The translations under genes and the position numbers were made by a program. Shown here in pieces: positions 8,299 through 16,498 of a stretch of 64,000 nucleotides of DNA; within the stretch, counting starts at the first letter, position 1; each line of letters opens with the position of its first letter. Source of the stretch: CAYXVF01 sp964468125 (GTDB lineage Bacteria; Myxococcota; XYA12-FULL-58-9; CAYXVF01); assembly GCA_964468125.1 (NCBI GenBank), contig CAYXVF010000022.1, positions 1 to 64,000 on the forward strand, given 5' to 3'. A model generated the notes under the pieces. That model made no database searches and had not been told where the DNA came from. It saw only the letters and a list, made by a program, of their open reading frames with translations.

Positions 8299-9016
8299 GC
8301 GAGGCCTTCTTCTTTGCGACCCTCGTCTTTGCGACCCGCTTTTTGGCCACCTTCTTCTTCGGCGCGTTCTTCGCGGCCTCTTCTTTGATCCGCTTCTTGG
8401 TCGCCGCCCAGCTGCAGATCGGACAGGTCGACAGATCGTGCCCCCGCGCCGGGCAGTACTCGCGACCGAACATGATGATCTGCAAGTGCAGGGCGTTCCA
8501 GGTCTCCTCGGGGAACACCGCCTTGAGATCCGCTTCGGTCTTCTCGACCGAGCGACCATCGCTCAAGCCCCAGCGGGCGGCGAGCCGGTGAATGTGCGTA
8601 TCGACGGGAAACGCCGGCACGCCGAAGGCCTGCGCCATCACCACCGAGGCGGTCTTGTGCCCTACGCCCGGCAGGCTCTCGAGTCCCTCGAAGGTGCGTG
8701 GCACCTCCCCGTCGAACTCGTTGACGATCTTGTCTGCCGCCCCTTTGAGCGCCTTGGCTTTCTGGGGAGCAAGGCCGACCTCGCGGATCATCTCTTGGAT
8801 CTCTTCGACCTCGAGGCTCGCCATCGCCGCCGGGGTGGGTGCCCGCTCGAAGAGCGCGGGGGTCACCTGGTTGACCTTCTTGTCGGTGGTTTGCGCCGAG
8901 AGCGCGACCGCGACCAAAAGCGTGTAGGGGTCTCGATGGTCCAAGGGAATGGGTACGGTCGGGTAGAGCTCGGCAAGGATGCCGCGAATTCGGTCCGCTT
9001 TCTGGCGCTTGGTCAT
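8282..9016 (-). CDS. nth: Endonuclease III (DNA glycosylase/AP lyase)
   Basis: A base-excision repair enzyme that removes oxidised pyrimidines and cleaves abasic sites. The helix-hairpin-helix LPGVGHKTASVV carries catalytic Lys121, and VDTHIHRLA carries Asp139. The usual C-terminal [4Fe-4S] loop (C-x6-C-x2-C-x5-C) is altered: only Cys188, Cys198 and Cys201 are present, the first spacing is 9 residues, and no fourth Cys follows. The last ~30 residues are Lys-rich (KKKVAKKRVAKTRVAKKK), a histone-H1-like tail likely to bind DNA non-specifically. The frame is open to 9670, but the ATG at 9016 gives the standard N-terminus. Confidence 0.93.
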   Translation of the reverse strand: MTKRQKADRIRGILAELYPTVPIPLDHRDPYTLLVAVALSAQTTDKKVNQVTPALFERAPTPAAMASLEVEEIQEMIREVGLAPQKAKALKGAADKIVNEFDGEVPRTFEGLESLPGVGHKTASVVMAQAFGVPAFPVDTHIHRLAARWGLSDGRSVEKTEADLKAVFPEETWNALHLQIIMFGREYCPARGHDLSTCPICSWAATKKRIKEEAAKNAPKKKVAKKRVAKTRVAKKKASLTRER

Positions 9017-9262
9017 GGAACAGGCACGTAGCGCAAATGGGTCACATGGGTCCATCTTCCTCACGGCCCCGGCGCGAAGGTCCCACGCCAAATGTCCGTG
9101 CACGCGCCGACGCAGCGCAACCGGCTTTTTCGGACCCCGATAAGAACGGTCATGAAAGCTAGTTTTCCACCGCCCACGCGAGTCGATCGCCCGGGCGAAG
9201 TGCGTCTCGATCCAGACCAACTCAGCCACGATATCGTCTCTGAACGAGAAGGGATCGTCGGC

Positions 9263-10765
9263 ATGGCGCCGAGAAAGGCGCTTCTGCCGCACGCGTCTAC
9301 CACCGAGCGCGGCTTTCAGATGAGCTTCGCGCAAACGCAGGGCACCTCGAAGGCACGGGTTCGGGAGGCCCTCACCCAGCACTGGCCGGCGCTGCGCGAC
9401 GACGCCATAGCCCTCGCCAAAGCGCTGCCTCGAATCCCGGGCAGCGATCTGATCGCAATGAACGTGCGAAACGTCGACGGCACCCTCGTCGCCGCCAACG
9501 GCGAGGCGAGCGCGCTCGACGCCGCCCGCGGAACCCGAGGTCTGGCGGAGCTTGCCTTGGCCCTTGCCGGAGAGAACCGGGTGCTCGCGCGCGAGCTCGC
9601 CCGCGCTGCCGCCGATCAGTGGCGTGCCTCTCGCCGTGTGTTGCGTGGCCCGAACGGGCGAGCCCGGCACTGGGTCTCACTCGGTCCGGACGGTGAGCCC
9701 GTCGACGAGCGCATGGGTGAAACGGGTCCGCACGACCGACGGGTCAACGCCGACGCACTCTACCCCGCGAGCGACTCCCTCTACCTCGTTCTGGTCGCAG
9801 AGCGCTTTCCGGAGCTCGGTCTCGATCCCCGACCCTACGAAGAAGCGCTGAAACGCGACGTGGCGCAGCTCGTCGCGGATTTCTTTCACCCGGCCGCGGG
9901 CACCCTGGCCTATCACTCCCACGCGGAGAGCGGCGCGCACGATGAGCCAGACTACCCAGGCGGCATCGTGGGGAACGACGGCACGGTCTACGGGCTGGCC
10001 GCGCTTTGGGTACCCGCCCTCGATGTGCTCGCCGAGCACCCGATCGAGCTTCCGAAGATCGACGGCGGAAAGGAGACGGTTTCCTTCGCCGAGCTCGTTC
10101 GCCGCCAGCTCGACGTCCTGGTCGATAACTTCCAGTTCATGCACGGCTCGATGTGGGAGACCTATCACGCGCTTCCCGACGGCAAGCTCGACCCGGTGCG
10201 TTTTGCCTGGCAGGACCAGCCGGTGACGCCTCCGGTGACGCTCAGTGACGGGCGCACGCTCACGCGCAGTCACGTAGCGATCGGAGGGCACACGGTGATG
10301 GCCGCACAGGTGCTCGCCCAAGGAGCGCTCGAGCTCTACCGCCTCGGGCACATCGACGCCGCCCAGCGCGGCCAATACCTGAATCGGGCCACGCGAATCG
10401 TGCAGGAAGCGGTGGACCACCGCGTGATCGAGTGGGATGAGGGGCGCGTCCAGAACGCAAACCTCTTGGAGGTCCCAGTGGAGTACCTCGACGCGCGACG
10501 CCGTCCGGGCGGAAACGACTGGGGTCAGGCGGCTTGGCAGCAACGGGAGCTGCTTCAAACGCTGCTCGTGCTGCGCGAGGCCAACCGCCTCGATCACCTA
10601 GCGGGGCCGGGCAACGCCCGTGGACGAGAGCTCTTGCTCAATGTGCTCGAGCGCGTGCAGGGTGAGCGGATTCCATCTGACTACCAGGGTGGCTTTGGCG
10701 ACGAATGGCGCTACCACGGCCCGCGGGCGGTTGCGTTCCTGTCGCGGGCGATGGCTCAGAAGTAG
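9263..10765 (+). CDS. Putative (alpha/alpha)-barrel protein, AGE/six-hairpin-glycosidase-like
   Basis: A protein of about 500 residues without a signal peptide. Repeated helical segments with conserved His/Glu/Trp-rich loops (FMHGSMWETYHALPDGKLDP; IGGHTVMAAQVLAQGALELY; FGDEWRYHGPRAVAFL) recall N-acylglucosamine 2-epimerase-like and six-hairpin glycosidase folds. No family can be fixed by eye, so the enzymatic role is a guess. The frame is open from 9092; I chose the ATG at 9263 because a purine-rich AGAAGGGA lies at good spacing, but 9152 or 9320 are possible. It converges with lipA, leaving 13 bases between stops. Confidence 0.6.
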   Translation: MAPRKALLPHASTTERGFQMSFAQTQGTSKARVREALTQHWPALRDDAIALAKALPRIPGSDLIAMNVRNVDGTLVAANGEASALDAARGTRGLAELALALAGENRVLARELARAAADQWRASRRVLRGPNGRARHWVSLGPDGEPVDERMGETGPHDRRVNADALYPASDSLYLVLVAERFPELGLDPRPYEEALKRDVAQLVADFFHPAAGTLAYHSHAESGAHDEPDYPGGIVGNDGTVYGLAALWVPALDVLAEHPIELPKIDGGKETVSFAELVRRQLDVLVDNFQFMHGSMWETYHALPDGKLDPVRFAWQDQPVTPPVTLSDGRTLTRSHVAIGGHTVMAAQVLAQGALELYRLGHIDAAQRGQYLNRATRIVQEAVDHRVIEWDEGRVQNANLLEVPVEYLDARRRPGGNDWGQAAWQQRELLQTLLVLREANRLDHLAGPGNARGRELLLNVLERVQGERIPSDYQGGFGDEWRYHGPRAVAFLSRAMAQK

Positions 10766-10778
10766 AGGCTGCTCTTCC

Positions 10779-11729
10779 CTAGCTCTTCGGCACGTGCTCG
10801 TGCGCGTGGTAGGAGCTGCGCACCATCGGGCCGCTCTCCACGTGAGCAAAGCCGCGCTTTAGCCCCTCCTCCTTGAGGAGCTCGAACTCTTCCGGCGTGT
10901 AGTAGCACTCGATCGGCACATGGATCTTGGAGTTCGTGGGCCTCAGGTACTGACCAAAGGTGAGCACGTCGCAGCCCGCGTCCTTGAGATCGTCCATCAC
11001 CGCGTAGAGCTCGTCGATCGTCTCGCCGAGACCGCACATGATGCCACTCTTGGTCGTCATCGCGATGTTGTGCTCTTTGCGGTACGCGTCGGCGCGGCGA
11101 AAGATCTCGAGAACGCGCTGGTAATCACCCTTGGAGCGCAGTTTTTTGAACAGGCGCGGCACGGTCTCCGTATTGTGATTGAACACCTCGGGCGCGGCGG
11201 CGAAAACACGGTCCAAGGATTCGCCGTGCCCCATGAAATCGGGGGTGAGCACCTCGACCGCGCAGCCGGGCCGGCGCTCGCGAATGGCGTTGATCGTGTC
11301 GACGAAGTGCTGCGAGCCGAAGTCCGGAAGATCGTCTCGGTCGACGCTCGTCACCACCGCGTGCCAAATGTCCAGCCGATCGACCGCTTCAGCGACGTTC
11401 GCGGGTTCCTGCGGATCCGGAAGCGCTGGAGGCTTGCCGCTCGTCACCGAGCAATAGCGGCACGCGCGCGTGCAGACTTCGCCCAGGATCATGAAGGTGG
11501 CGGTCTTGTGCTGCCCCCAACACTCCCAAATGTTTGGACAGCGGGCATCCTCGCACACGGTCGTCAGATTGAGTTCGCGCAGAAGCTTGCGCACGTCGTT
11601 GTAGGTGTTGGTGTTTTGCACCTTGATGCGCAGCCACGGCGGTCGCTCGGGCCGTTTCGCCTTCGCAGCAGGTTTTTGCGTTTGCGGCAGGCCACGGAGG
11701 GGGACGAGGCTTTCGGTCACATCGCTCAT
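10779..11729 (-). CDS. lipA: Lipoyl synthase (radical SAM)
   Basis: Inserts two sulfur atoms into protein-bound octanoyl groups to make lipoyl cofactor. Both iron-sulfur motifs are present: the auxiliary cluster CEDARCPNIWECW and the radical-SAM motif CTRACRYC. The sequence around VTSVDRDDLPDFGSQHF is typical LipA, and the C-terminal SSYHAHE supplies the conserved Ser cluster ligand. At 316 residues it is of normal length. It lies on the same strand as lipB and an E2 gene, which is its likely substrate protein, but is separated from lipB by the decayed sequence at 11766-12590. Confidence 0.96.
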   Translation of the reverse strand: MSDVTESLVPLRGLPQTQKPAAKAKRPERPPWLRIKVQNTNTYNDVRKLLRELNLTTVCEDARCPNIWECWGQHKTATFMILGEVCTRACRYCSVTSGKPPALPDPQEPANVAEAVDRLDIWHAVVTSVDRDDLPDFGSQHFVDTINAIRERRPGCAVEVLTPDFMGHGESLDRVFAAAPEVFNHNTETVPRLFKKLRSKGDYQRVLEIFRRADAYRKEHNIAMTTKSGIMCGLGETIDELYAVMDDLKDAGCDVLTFGQYLRPTNSKIHVPIECYYTPEEFELLKEEGLKRGFAHVESGPMVRSSYHAHEHVPKS

Positions 11730-11765
11730 ATCGAGGAACGTAAGTCGTCTTCTCGCGACGGCCAG

Positions 11766-12244
11766 TCAAGTGCTCTCGAAAAGCAGTCGCACGTTTTGGC
11801 GATGCAGGAGAACCTGCTCCACGAGCGGGCCTCGCTCACCCATGACCCGTTCCACCATGATCGCACCCTCGAAGGTCGTGGTGAGCGCATCGGCGAGCTG
11901 CTCCGGCGTGACCTCCACCCGTGGACGACGGACCTCGAAGAGCGGCCGATAGAGCTCCAGGTACAGGGCGCGCCACCCAGCCATGCCCTCGGCGACGAGC
12001 GCCCGCACCTCAGGGTCGAACTGCTGCGCCTCATAGGTGTAGGACGCCACCAGGCACCCGGGATGGCGAACCGCCAGCGCCTCGAGCGCCTCGGCAAGGA
12101 GCTCGAGGAACACCAGCACGCGCTGCAGAGGGTCATCGACGAGCTCTCAGGCACGATCGAGCAGTCCGCGAGAGAATCGCTCGTCCTCTTCGAGGTAGCG
12201 GCGCATGAGCTCCCGGGCGAGGTCCGATTTGCCTCGGAGGGCCG
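11766..12244 (-). pseudogene. TetR-family regulator remnant (5' truncated, internal stop)
   Basis: Reading leftward from about 12244, one frame gives RGKSDLARELMRRYLEEDER, the end of a TetR helix-turn-helix and first linker helix, then a TGA at 12147-12149, then ELVDDPLQRVLVFLELLAEA and a full TetR-type C-terminal domain ending at 11766. The stop sits within a continuous helix and could arise from CGA by one transition. The first ~40 codons, including most of the DNA-binding domain, are missing. The left part alone has a 117-codon open frame. I regard it as a pseudogene; TGA readthrough is very unlikely. Confidence 0.72.
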
Positions 12245-12245
12245 T

Positions 12246-12590
12246 TCAGCTCTTCTGTTGATCACGTTTTGCGCAATGTTCCAGCACGCGAACATCCGAA
12301 CGCCGCGCTGGCTCGGCTACCTGATTCAGCGCCCGGAGAGTCACACCCTCCATCACGCGCGCGACGTGCACGGCTACAACTATGCCGATCTGCCGCTCGT
12401 GGAAATGCTCTTCGGTACCTTTCGCAACCCGCGGGGCTTTGAGCATGACACTGGGTTTTATGAAGGCGCGTCCGCGCGCGTGATGGATCTCGTGCTCTGC
12501 CGCGACGTCAGCTCGCGAGCTGCGATGGAAGAAGCGCGCGTTCGAACACCCGGCCTGCATGGGCCTCAACCGAGTCCATCACGGAGCTGA
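12246..12590 (+). pseudogene. Sterol desaturase/fatty acid hydroxylase remnant (5' truncated)
   Basis: The plus-strand frame from about 12246 encodes the C-terminal part of a membrane fatty-acid hydroxylase: CAMFQHANIRTPRWLGYLIQ, then SHTLHHARDVHGYNYADLP with the His box, then LVEMLFGTFRNPRGFEHDTG. The N-terminal two thirds, including the first His boxes and membrane helices, are absent; upstream sequence in this frame is antisense of the tetR remnant. The 3' end overlaps lipB. A divergent tetR-desaturase pair that lost its shared promoter and both 5' ends by one deletion would explain the arrangement. Confidence 0.72.
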
Positions 12591-13179
12591 GCGAGATTTT
12601 TCGCCCGGTGAGACGCTCGAGGGAAGTGACGCCCTTGTCCTCGATGCCGCAGGGGATGATGAGGTCGAAGTAGGAGAGATCGGTACTGACGTTCAGGGCA
12701 AAGCCGTGCAGGCTCGTCCAGCGCGATACCCGAATCCCGACCGCTCCGACCTTGTCGTCCCCGACCCAAACGCCGCGCAGGCCCTCGACGCGTTCGGCGT
12801 GAACACCGAAGTCGGCGCAGGTGCGAATCACGAGCTCTTCGACTCTCCAGACGAAGCCGCGAATATCCTTTTCGCCCTCTTGCATCTGAATGATCGGATA
12901 GCCCACGAGCTGTCCCGGGCCGTGAAAGGTCACATCCCCCCCGCGCCCGGTTTGGTGCACTTCGACCCCGCGATTCCGCAGGGTCGACGCATCAGCCAAT
13001 AGATGTCCGTCGCCCGTGTTCTTGCCGAGCGTGATCACCGGATCGTGCTCCAGGAGGTAGAGCGTGTCCTGGGCGCCACCGTCGATGACTTCGCGCTGGC
13101 GCGCACACTGAATGTCGTGCATAGGGCCATAGGCGATGCGCCCCATGCGTTCGACTGTCAGCTCTCGGATGGCGGTCAT
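12508..13179 (-). CDS. lipB: Octanoyl-[ACP]:protein N-octanoyltransferase
   Basis: Transfers octanoyl from ACP to the lipoyl domains of 2-oxo-acid dehydrogenases, ahead of LipA. The family motif QTGRGGDVTFHGPGQLVGYP is intact, as are the catalytic Lys region (GDDKVGAVGIRV) and catalytic Cys (LIIPCGIEDKGVTSL). At 223 residues it is of normal length. Its start lies 4 bases after the stop of the E2 gene, so the transferase is co-expressed with its substrate. The last ~80 bases overlap the sterol-desaturase remnant on the other strand. Confidence 0.96.
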   Translation of the reverse strand: MTAIRELTVERMGRIAYGPMHDIQCARQREVIDGGAQDTLYLLEHDPVITLGKNTGDGHLLADASTLRNRGVEVHQTGRGGDVTFHGPGQLVGYPIIQMQEGEKDIRGFVWRVEELVIRTCADFGVHAERVEGLRGVWVGDDKVGAVGIRVSRWTSLHGFALNVSTDLSYFDLIIPCGIEDKGVTSLERLTGRKISLSSVMDSVEAHAGRVFERALLPSQLAS

Positions 13180-13183
13180 CGGT

Positions 13184-14605
13184 TCACAGCTCGTTTTCGT
13201 CGAACTCCTCGATCGACTTCTTCACGCGCGCCATGTACTGGTCCGCGACCGCGCCGTCGATGAGACGGTGGTCGAAGGACAGGGACATGTAGCAGCGCGT
13301 GCGGATCGCCAGAGCGTCATCCACCACCACGGGGCGTTTCTCCACCGCACCGACGCCCATGACCGCCACCTGCGGCTGGTTGATCACCGGGAAGTTCAAC
13401 ATCGGGCCGTAGATGCCGGGGTTCGTAACCGTGACGGTGCCGCCCGCGACTTCTTGCGGCATGAGCTTGCGGCTTCGGGCGCGCTCTCCGAGGTCGTTGA
13501 TCTTGCGCGCGAGGCCCAAGAGGTTGAGCTCGTCGGCGCGGTGGATCACCGGCACGATGAGGCCCCAATCGAGAGCCACCGCCATCCCGAGATTCACGCT
13601 CTGGTGATAGATGACGTTGTTGCCGTCGATGCTCGCGTTGACCACCGGGAACGACTTTATCGCGTCCACCGCGGCTTTGAGGATGAACGCGGTGTAGGTG
13701 AGATTCACCTCGTGGCGTTCGGCCCAGGCACCCTTGTACTTCTTGCGCAGGTCGGCCACGCGGCTGAAGTCGACATCGAACACGGTCAGGACGTGCGGCG
13801 AGACGCGCTTGGAGATCGTCATGTGCTCGGCGATCTTTGCGCGCATGTTCGACATGGGCTCGACTCGGTCTCCCTCGTAGACCCGGGCGCGGTAGGCGTC
13901 GGGAACTGGGGCGAGCGCGTCGTAGATGTTGCCGCCACCGCCCGCCGCTTCCGAGCTCAGCGCGAGAGTCTGACCTTGCGGGGCCTGGACGGGCACCATC
14001 GGAGCCTGCGCCCGAGGCGTCGGGCTCTGCGCGGGAGCGGATGGAGCGGGGGACGCCTGCGCCGGGGCCGACGGTCGGGAAGCGCCGCCGCTCTCGATGT
14101 GGGCCATGATGTCCTGCTTGGTCACCCGGCCGCCGATGCCGCTGCCACTGATTTGCGAAATGTCGACGTCGTGCTCGTTGGCGATCTTGCGCACCACCGG
14201 TGAGCTCTTGACCTTCTTGCTCGCCTCGGATGTCTCCACGGGCGCGGACGAAGGTGCGGAAGCCGGAGCGGCTTCTGGCGCCGGTGCTGCCGCGGCCGGA
14301 GCTTCTTCCTTGGGTTCTTCCTTGGGCTCGGGCTTCGACTCGGATCCACCGTCGCCGACGGACTCACCCGCTTCACCGATCACGGCCACGACTTCGTTGA
14401 TCGGCACGGTCATGCCGGCTTCCGCTTTGATCTCGAGTAGTACACCGGCGGCGGGGGAGGGGATCTCGGCGTCGACCTTGTCTGTGGAGATCTCGAAGAG
14501 CGGCTCGTCGCGCTCGACGGTGTCGCCTACTTTCTTCAACCAAGTGGTGATCGTACCTTCGGCGATCGATTCGCCCATCTGAGGCATGATGACATCGGTG
14601 GCCAC
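13184..14605 (-). CDS. Dihydrolipoamide acyltransferase (E2) of a 2-oxo-acid dehydrogenase complex
   Basis: The acyltransferase core of a 2-oxo-acid dehydrogenase complex. In order: one lipoyl domain with the lipoylated Lys in STDKVDAEIPSP, an acidic Ala/Pro/Glu linker, a peripheral-subunit-binding domain (PVVRKIANEHDVDISQISG), an Ala/Pro/Gln linker, and the catalytic domain with SFDHRLIDGAVADQYM. The GTG at 14605 was chosen because AAGGAGAAG precedes it; the open frame runs further upstream. Whether it acts on 2-oxoglutarate, branched-chain acids or pyruvate cannot be told here, since E1 and E3 are not in the window. lipB follows at once. Confidence 0.93.
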   Translation of the reverse strand: MATDVIMPQMGESIAEGTITTWLKKVGDTVERDEPLFEISTDKVDAEIPSPAAGVLLEIKAEAGMTVPINEVVAVIGEAGESVGDGGSESKPEPKEEPKEEAPAAAAPAPEAAPASAPSSAPVETSEASKKVKSSPVVRKIANEHDVDISQISGSGIGGRVTKQDIMAHIESGGASRPSAPAQASPAPSAPAQSPTPRAQAPMVPVQAPQGQTLALSSEAAGGGGNIYDALAPVPDAYRARVYEGDRVEPMSNMRAKIAEHMTISKRVSPHVLTVFDVDFSRVADLRKKYKGAWAERHEVNLTYTAFILKAAVDAIKSFPVVNASIDGNNVIYHQSVNLGMAVALDWGLIVPVIHRADELNLLGLARKINDLGERARSRKLMPQEVAGGTVTVTNPGIYGPMLNFPVINQPQVAVMGVGAVEKRPVVVDDALAIRTRCYMSLSFDHRLIDGAVADQYMARVKKSIEEFDENEL

Positions 14606-14817
14606 GGGGCTTCTCCTTCGGGTTCTTCGTTCAAACGCGCTCGTACGGTAATGAGCGCGGCGGTTCATAACAGCCCGACGCGGCGGTTTGAAGCGTTCGG
14701 GGCGGGGAATCGCGCGGATTTTTTGACGGATCGGCCGAGACAGAGGAGTTTCGAGCCACGGTCGCGTGCGCGCGCGGCTGCGCATAGGACCGCTGAGGCG
14801 GTCGAACGGAGGACTCC

Positions 14818-15342
14818 ATGGCACTCGACCCCGTCGGACTCGACTTTGACATCGACGTCGACCTCGCACCGCTCATCGGCGCAGGCCTGAGCGACATACT
14901 CGTGAGCAGCGAACATTACGAAGCGGCGGCCTCGGCCCGCGGGCGAGGTGCCCATCTTCAGGCGCGCCTCGACGCCGAGCTCCACGAGCGCATCCAACGC
15001 GCTCATTGGTATGCCGCCTCTCAGGCTCGAAACGAGCGACGGAATGCACTCCGCGCCCCCCTTCTGCGCAAGCTTCGGATCGACCGGCAGCCGAGCGCGA
15101 GCGACGGATACGTCTGCGACATCTCACGCGACGGGCTGCGTGCGTCGGGGCGGCCGAATAGCGGCCTTTTAGACCTGGAGCTGAAGGTTCCGGGTCTCCC
15201 CTTCCCCGTGGAAACCCGGGCCGAGGTCGTCGATTTTCGCGACGCCAACGTGCTGCCGATCATGAATTTGCGCTTCGTGAACCTGCGCCGCGCGACCGCT
15301 GAGCAGATCGACAGCTATGTCCACCGCCGCTTACGGCGTTGA
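14818..15342 (+). CDS. PilZ-domain protein
   Basis: A 174-residue cytoplasmic protein with a C-terminal PilZ domain that probably binds cyclic di-GMP. The binding signature is recognisable: ERRNALRAPLLRKLRI (RxxxR-like) followed by the strand motif DISRDGLRASG. The N-terminal ~60 residues are acidic then helical. The ATG at 14818 follows GGAGGACTCC, a good ribosome-binding site. It is divergent from the E2 gene, and 212 bases separate their starts. Output target unknown. Confidence 0.75.
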   Translation: MALDPVGLDFDIDVDLAPLIGAGLSDILVSSEHYEAAASARGRGAHLQARLDAELHERIQRAHWYAASQARNERRNALRAPLLRKLRIDRQPSASDGYVCDISRDGLRASGRPNSGLLDLELKVPGLPFPVETRAEVVDFRDANVLPIMNLRFVNLRRATAEQIDSYVHRRLRR

Positions 15343-15489
15343 CGGACACGGCTTCGTGATTCCCTAAAGCGCTTATTTATTGTTCAATTTCAAGGGCTTG
15401 CGTAACTTGGGGCTGCGCGCCGTCGTAGAGTGTTTAAGTTGTGTTGCGTAAGAAAGGGGTGCTTCGCTTTGCACTTGGCCGCTCTCGAA

Positions 15490-15909
15490 ATGCATGCAAA
15501 TCCACCTTGCGGCGAGATCCAACGGTTGTTGAGCCAATCGCGCAATGTCGCGGTCATCGGCTGTTCCGTTAAGCCTTTTCGCCAGAGCCACGTCGTCTCC
15601 AAGGCGATGCATCGGCGCGGGTTCCGAATGATCCCCGTGAATCCTCACTACGAAGGCGAGACTCTTTGGGGTGAGCGGGTCCACGCGACTCTGAGCGACA
15701 TTCAGGCTCCCATCGACATCGTGAACGTCTATCGCCGAAGCGAATTCACTCCGGAAATTGCGCGCGAGGCGGTGGATGCGGGGGCAAAGGCCCTCTGGCT
15801 TCAGCTGGGAATCAAGAATGAAGAGGCGGCGGCGATCGCTTCCGAAGCGGGCCTCATGGTGATCCAAGACCTCTGCTTGGCCGTCGCCCATACGATGCTG
15901 ATCGAGTAG
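15490..15909 (+). CDS. CoA-binding domain protein (YccU-like)
   Basis: A small Rossmann-fold protein of the CoA_binding family, like E. coli YccU. After a short N-terminus it shows NVAVIGCSVKPFRQSHVVS, the nucleotide-binding loop, then GFRMIPVNPHYEGETLWGE and the conserved IDIVNVYRRSEFTP and ALWLQLGIKNEEAA. About 139 residues, the family's normal length. The frame is open back to 15430, but the ATG at 15490 matches the family start. The exact cellular role of these proteins is not established. Confidence 0.87.
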   Translation: MHANPPCGEIQRLLSQSRNVAVIGCSVKPFRQSHVVSKAMHRRGFRMIPVNPHYEGETLWGERVHATLSDIQAPIDIVNVYRRSEFTPEIAREAVDAGAKALWLQLGIKNEEAAAIASEAGLMVIQDLCLAVAHTMLIE

Positions 15910-15919
15910 ACTGCTCGGT

Positions 15920-16468
15920 ATGGGCCAGCAGTTCCGGGCGCACCTGATAGCACTCCTCGCCTCGAGTTTTCTTGCCTGCGGTGATGAAACCGATCTGAGC
16001 GCGAGCGATGACGGGGTCGATGCTCGAGCCGACAGCAGCTGTTTGAACTGCGGGCTCTCCCCCACCGTAGACGAAAGCGCGCGCTTCACCCCCGCTCAAC
16101 GCCTGACACTCACTCCCGACACGCTCATGTTCTACGGCGACGCGTCGGTGGACGAAGCGGAAGACGTGCGCGACGCCCAAGTCGTCCGGATCGACAACGG
16201 CACTGCTCAACCGGTGCTGCTCGTGTCGGTCAGCGTGCAAAACGATCTCTACCGCGTCGGTGGGGAGAACGGTGCAGAGTACTTTGTCGCCGAAGACGTC
16301 AGCGGTGTCGTACTCGAGCCCTTTGGAGGATCGATCGAGCTTCCTGTCCACTTCCTCGGCTCATCGAAGCAACGTTCAGCCTGGGTCCAGGTGCAAACGA
16401 ACCATCCCACCTTCCAGCTCCTACGCGTCGCGGTCACCGGCAAGACCTTCGCTGGTTTTGACTGGTGA
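15920..16468 (+). CDS. Predicted lipoprotein, unknown function
   Basis: A 182-residue protein with a lipoprotein signal ending LLASSFLAC, followed by an acidic, Cys-containing linker (DSSCLNCG). The rest looks like a single Ig-like, strand-rich domain: RLTLTPDTLMFYG, then VVRIDNGTAQPVLLVSVSV, then FGGSIELPVHFLG and VQTNHPTFQLLRVAVTG. This pattern is common in ASH/HYDIN-type domains of myxobacterial surface proteins. No catalytic residues are evident. It is probably attached to the outer membrane and lies 10 bases after the CoA-binding gene. Confidence 0.65.
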   Translation: MGQQFRAHLIALLASSFLACGDETDLSASDDGVDARADSSCLNCGLSPTVDESARFTPAQRLTLTPDTLMFYGDASVDEAEDVRDAQVVRIDNGTAQPVLLVSVSVQNDLYRVGGENGAEYFVAEDVSGVVLEPFGGSIELPVHFLGSSKQRSAWVQVQTNHPTFQLLRVAVTGKTFAGFDW

Positions 16469-16498
16469 TCGAGGCTTTCCTGCCCGACGCGAGGCGAC

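Noticed and set aside
10920..12245. Long plus-strand open frame across lipA and the tetR remnant
   Set aside because: Antisense of lipA; only its last third, from about 12246, shows real homology (sterol desaturase), so only that part is reported.
13136..14203. Plus-strand open frame opposite the E2 gene
   Set aside because: Antisense shadow of the E2 acyltransferase; composition is Arg/His/Val-rich with no family.
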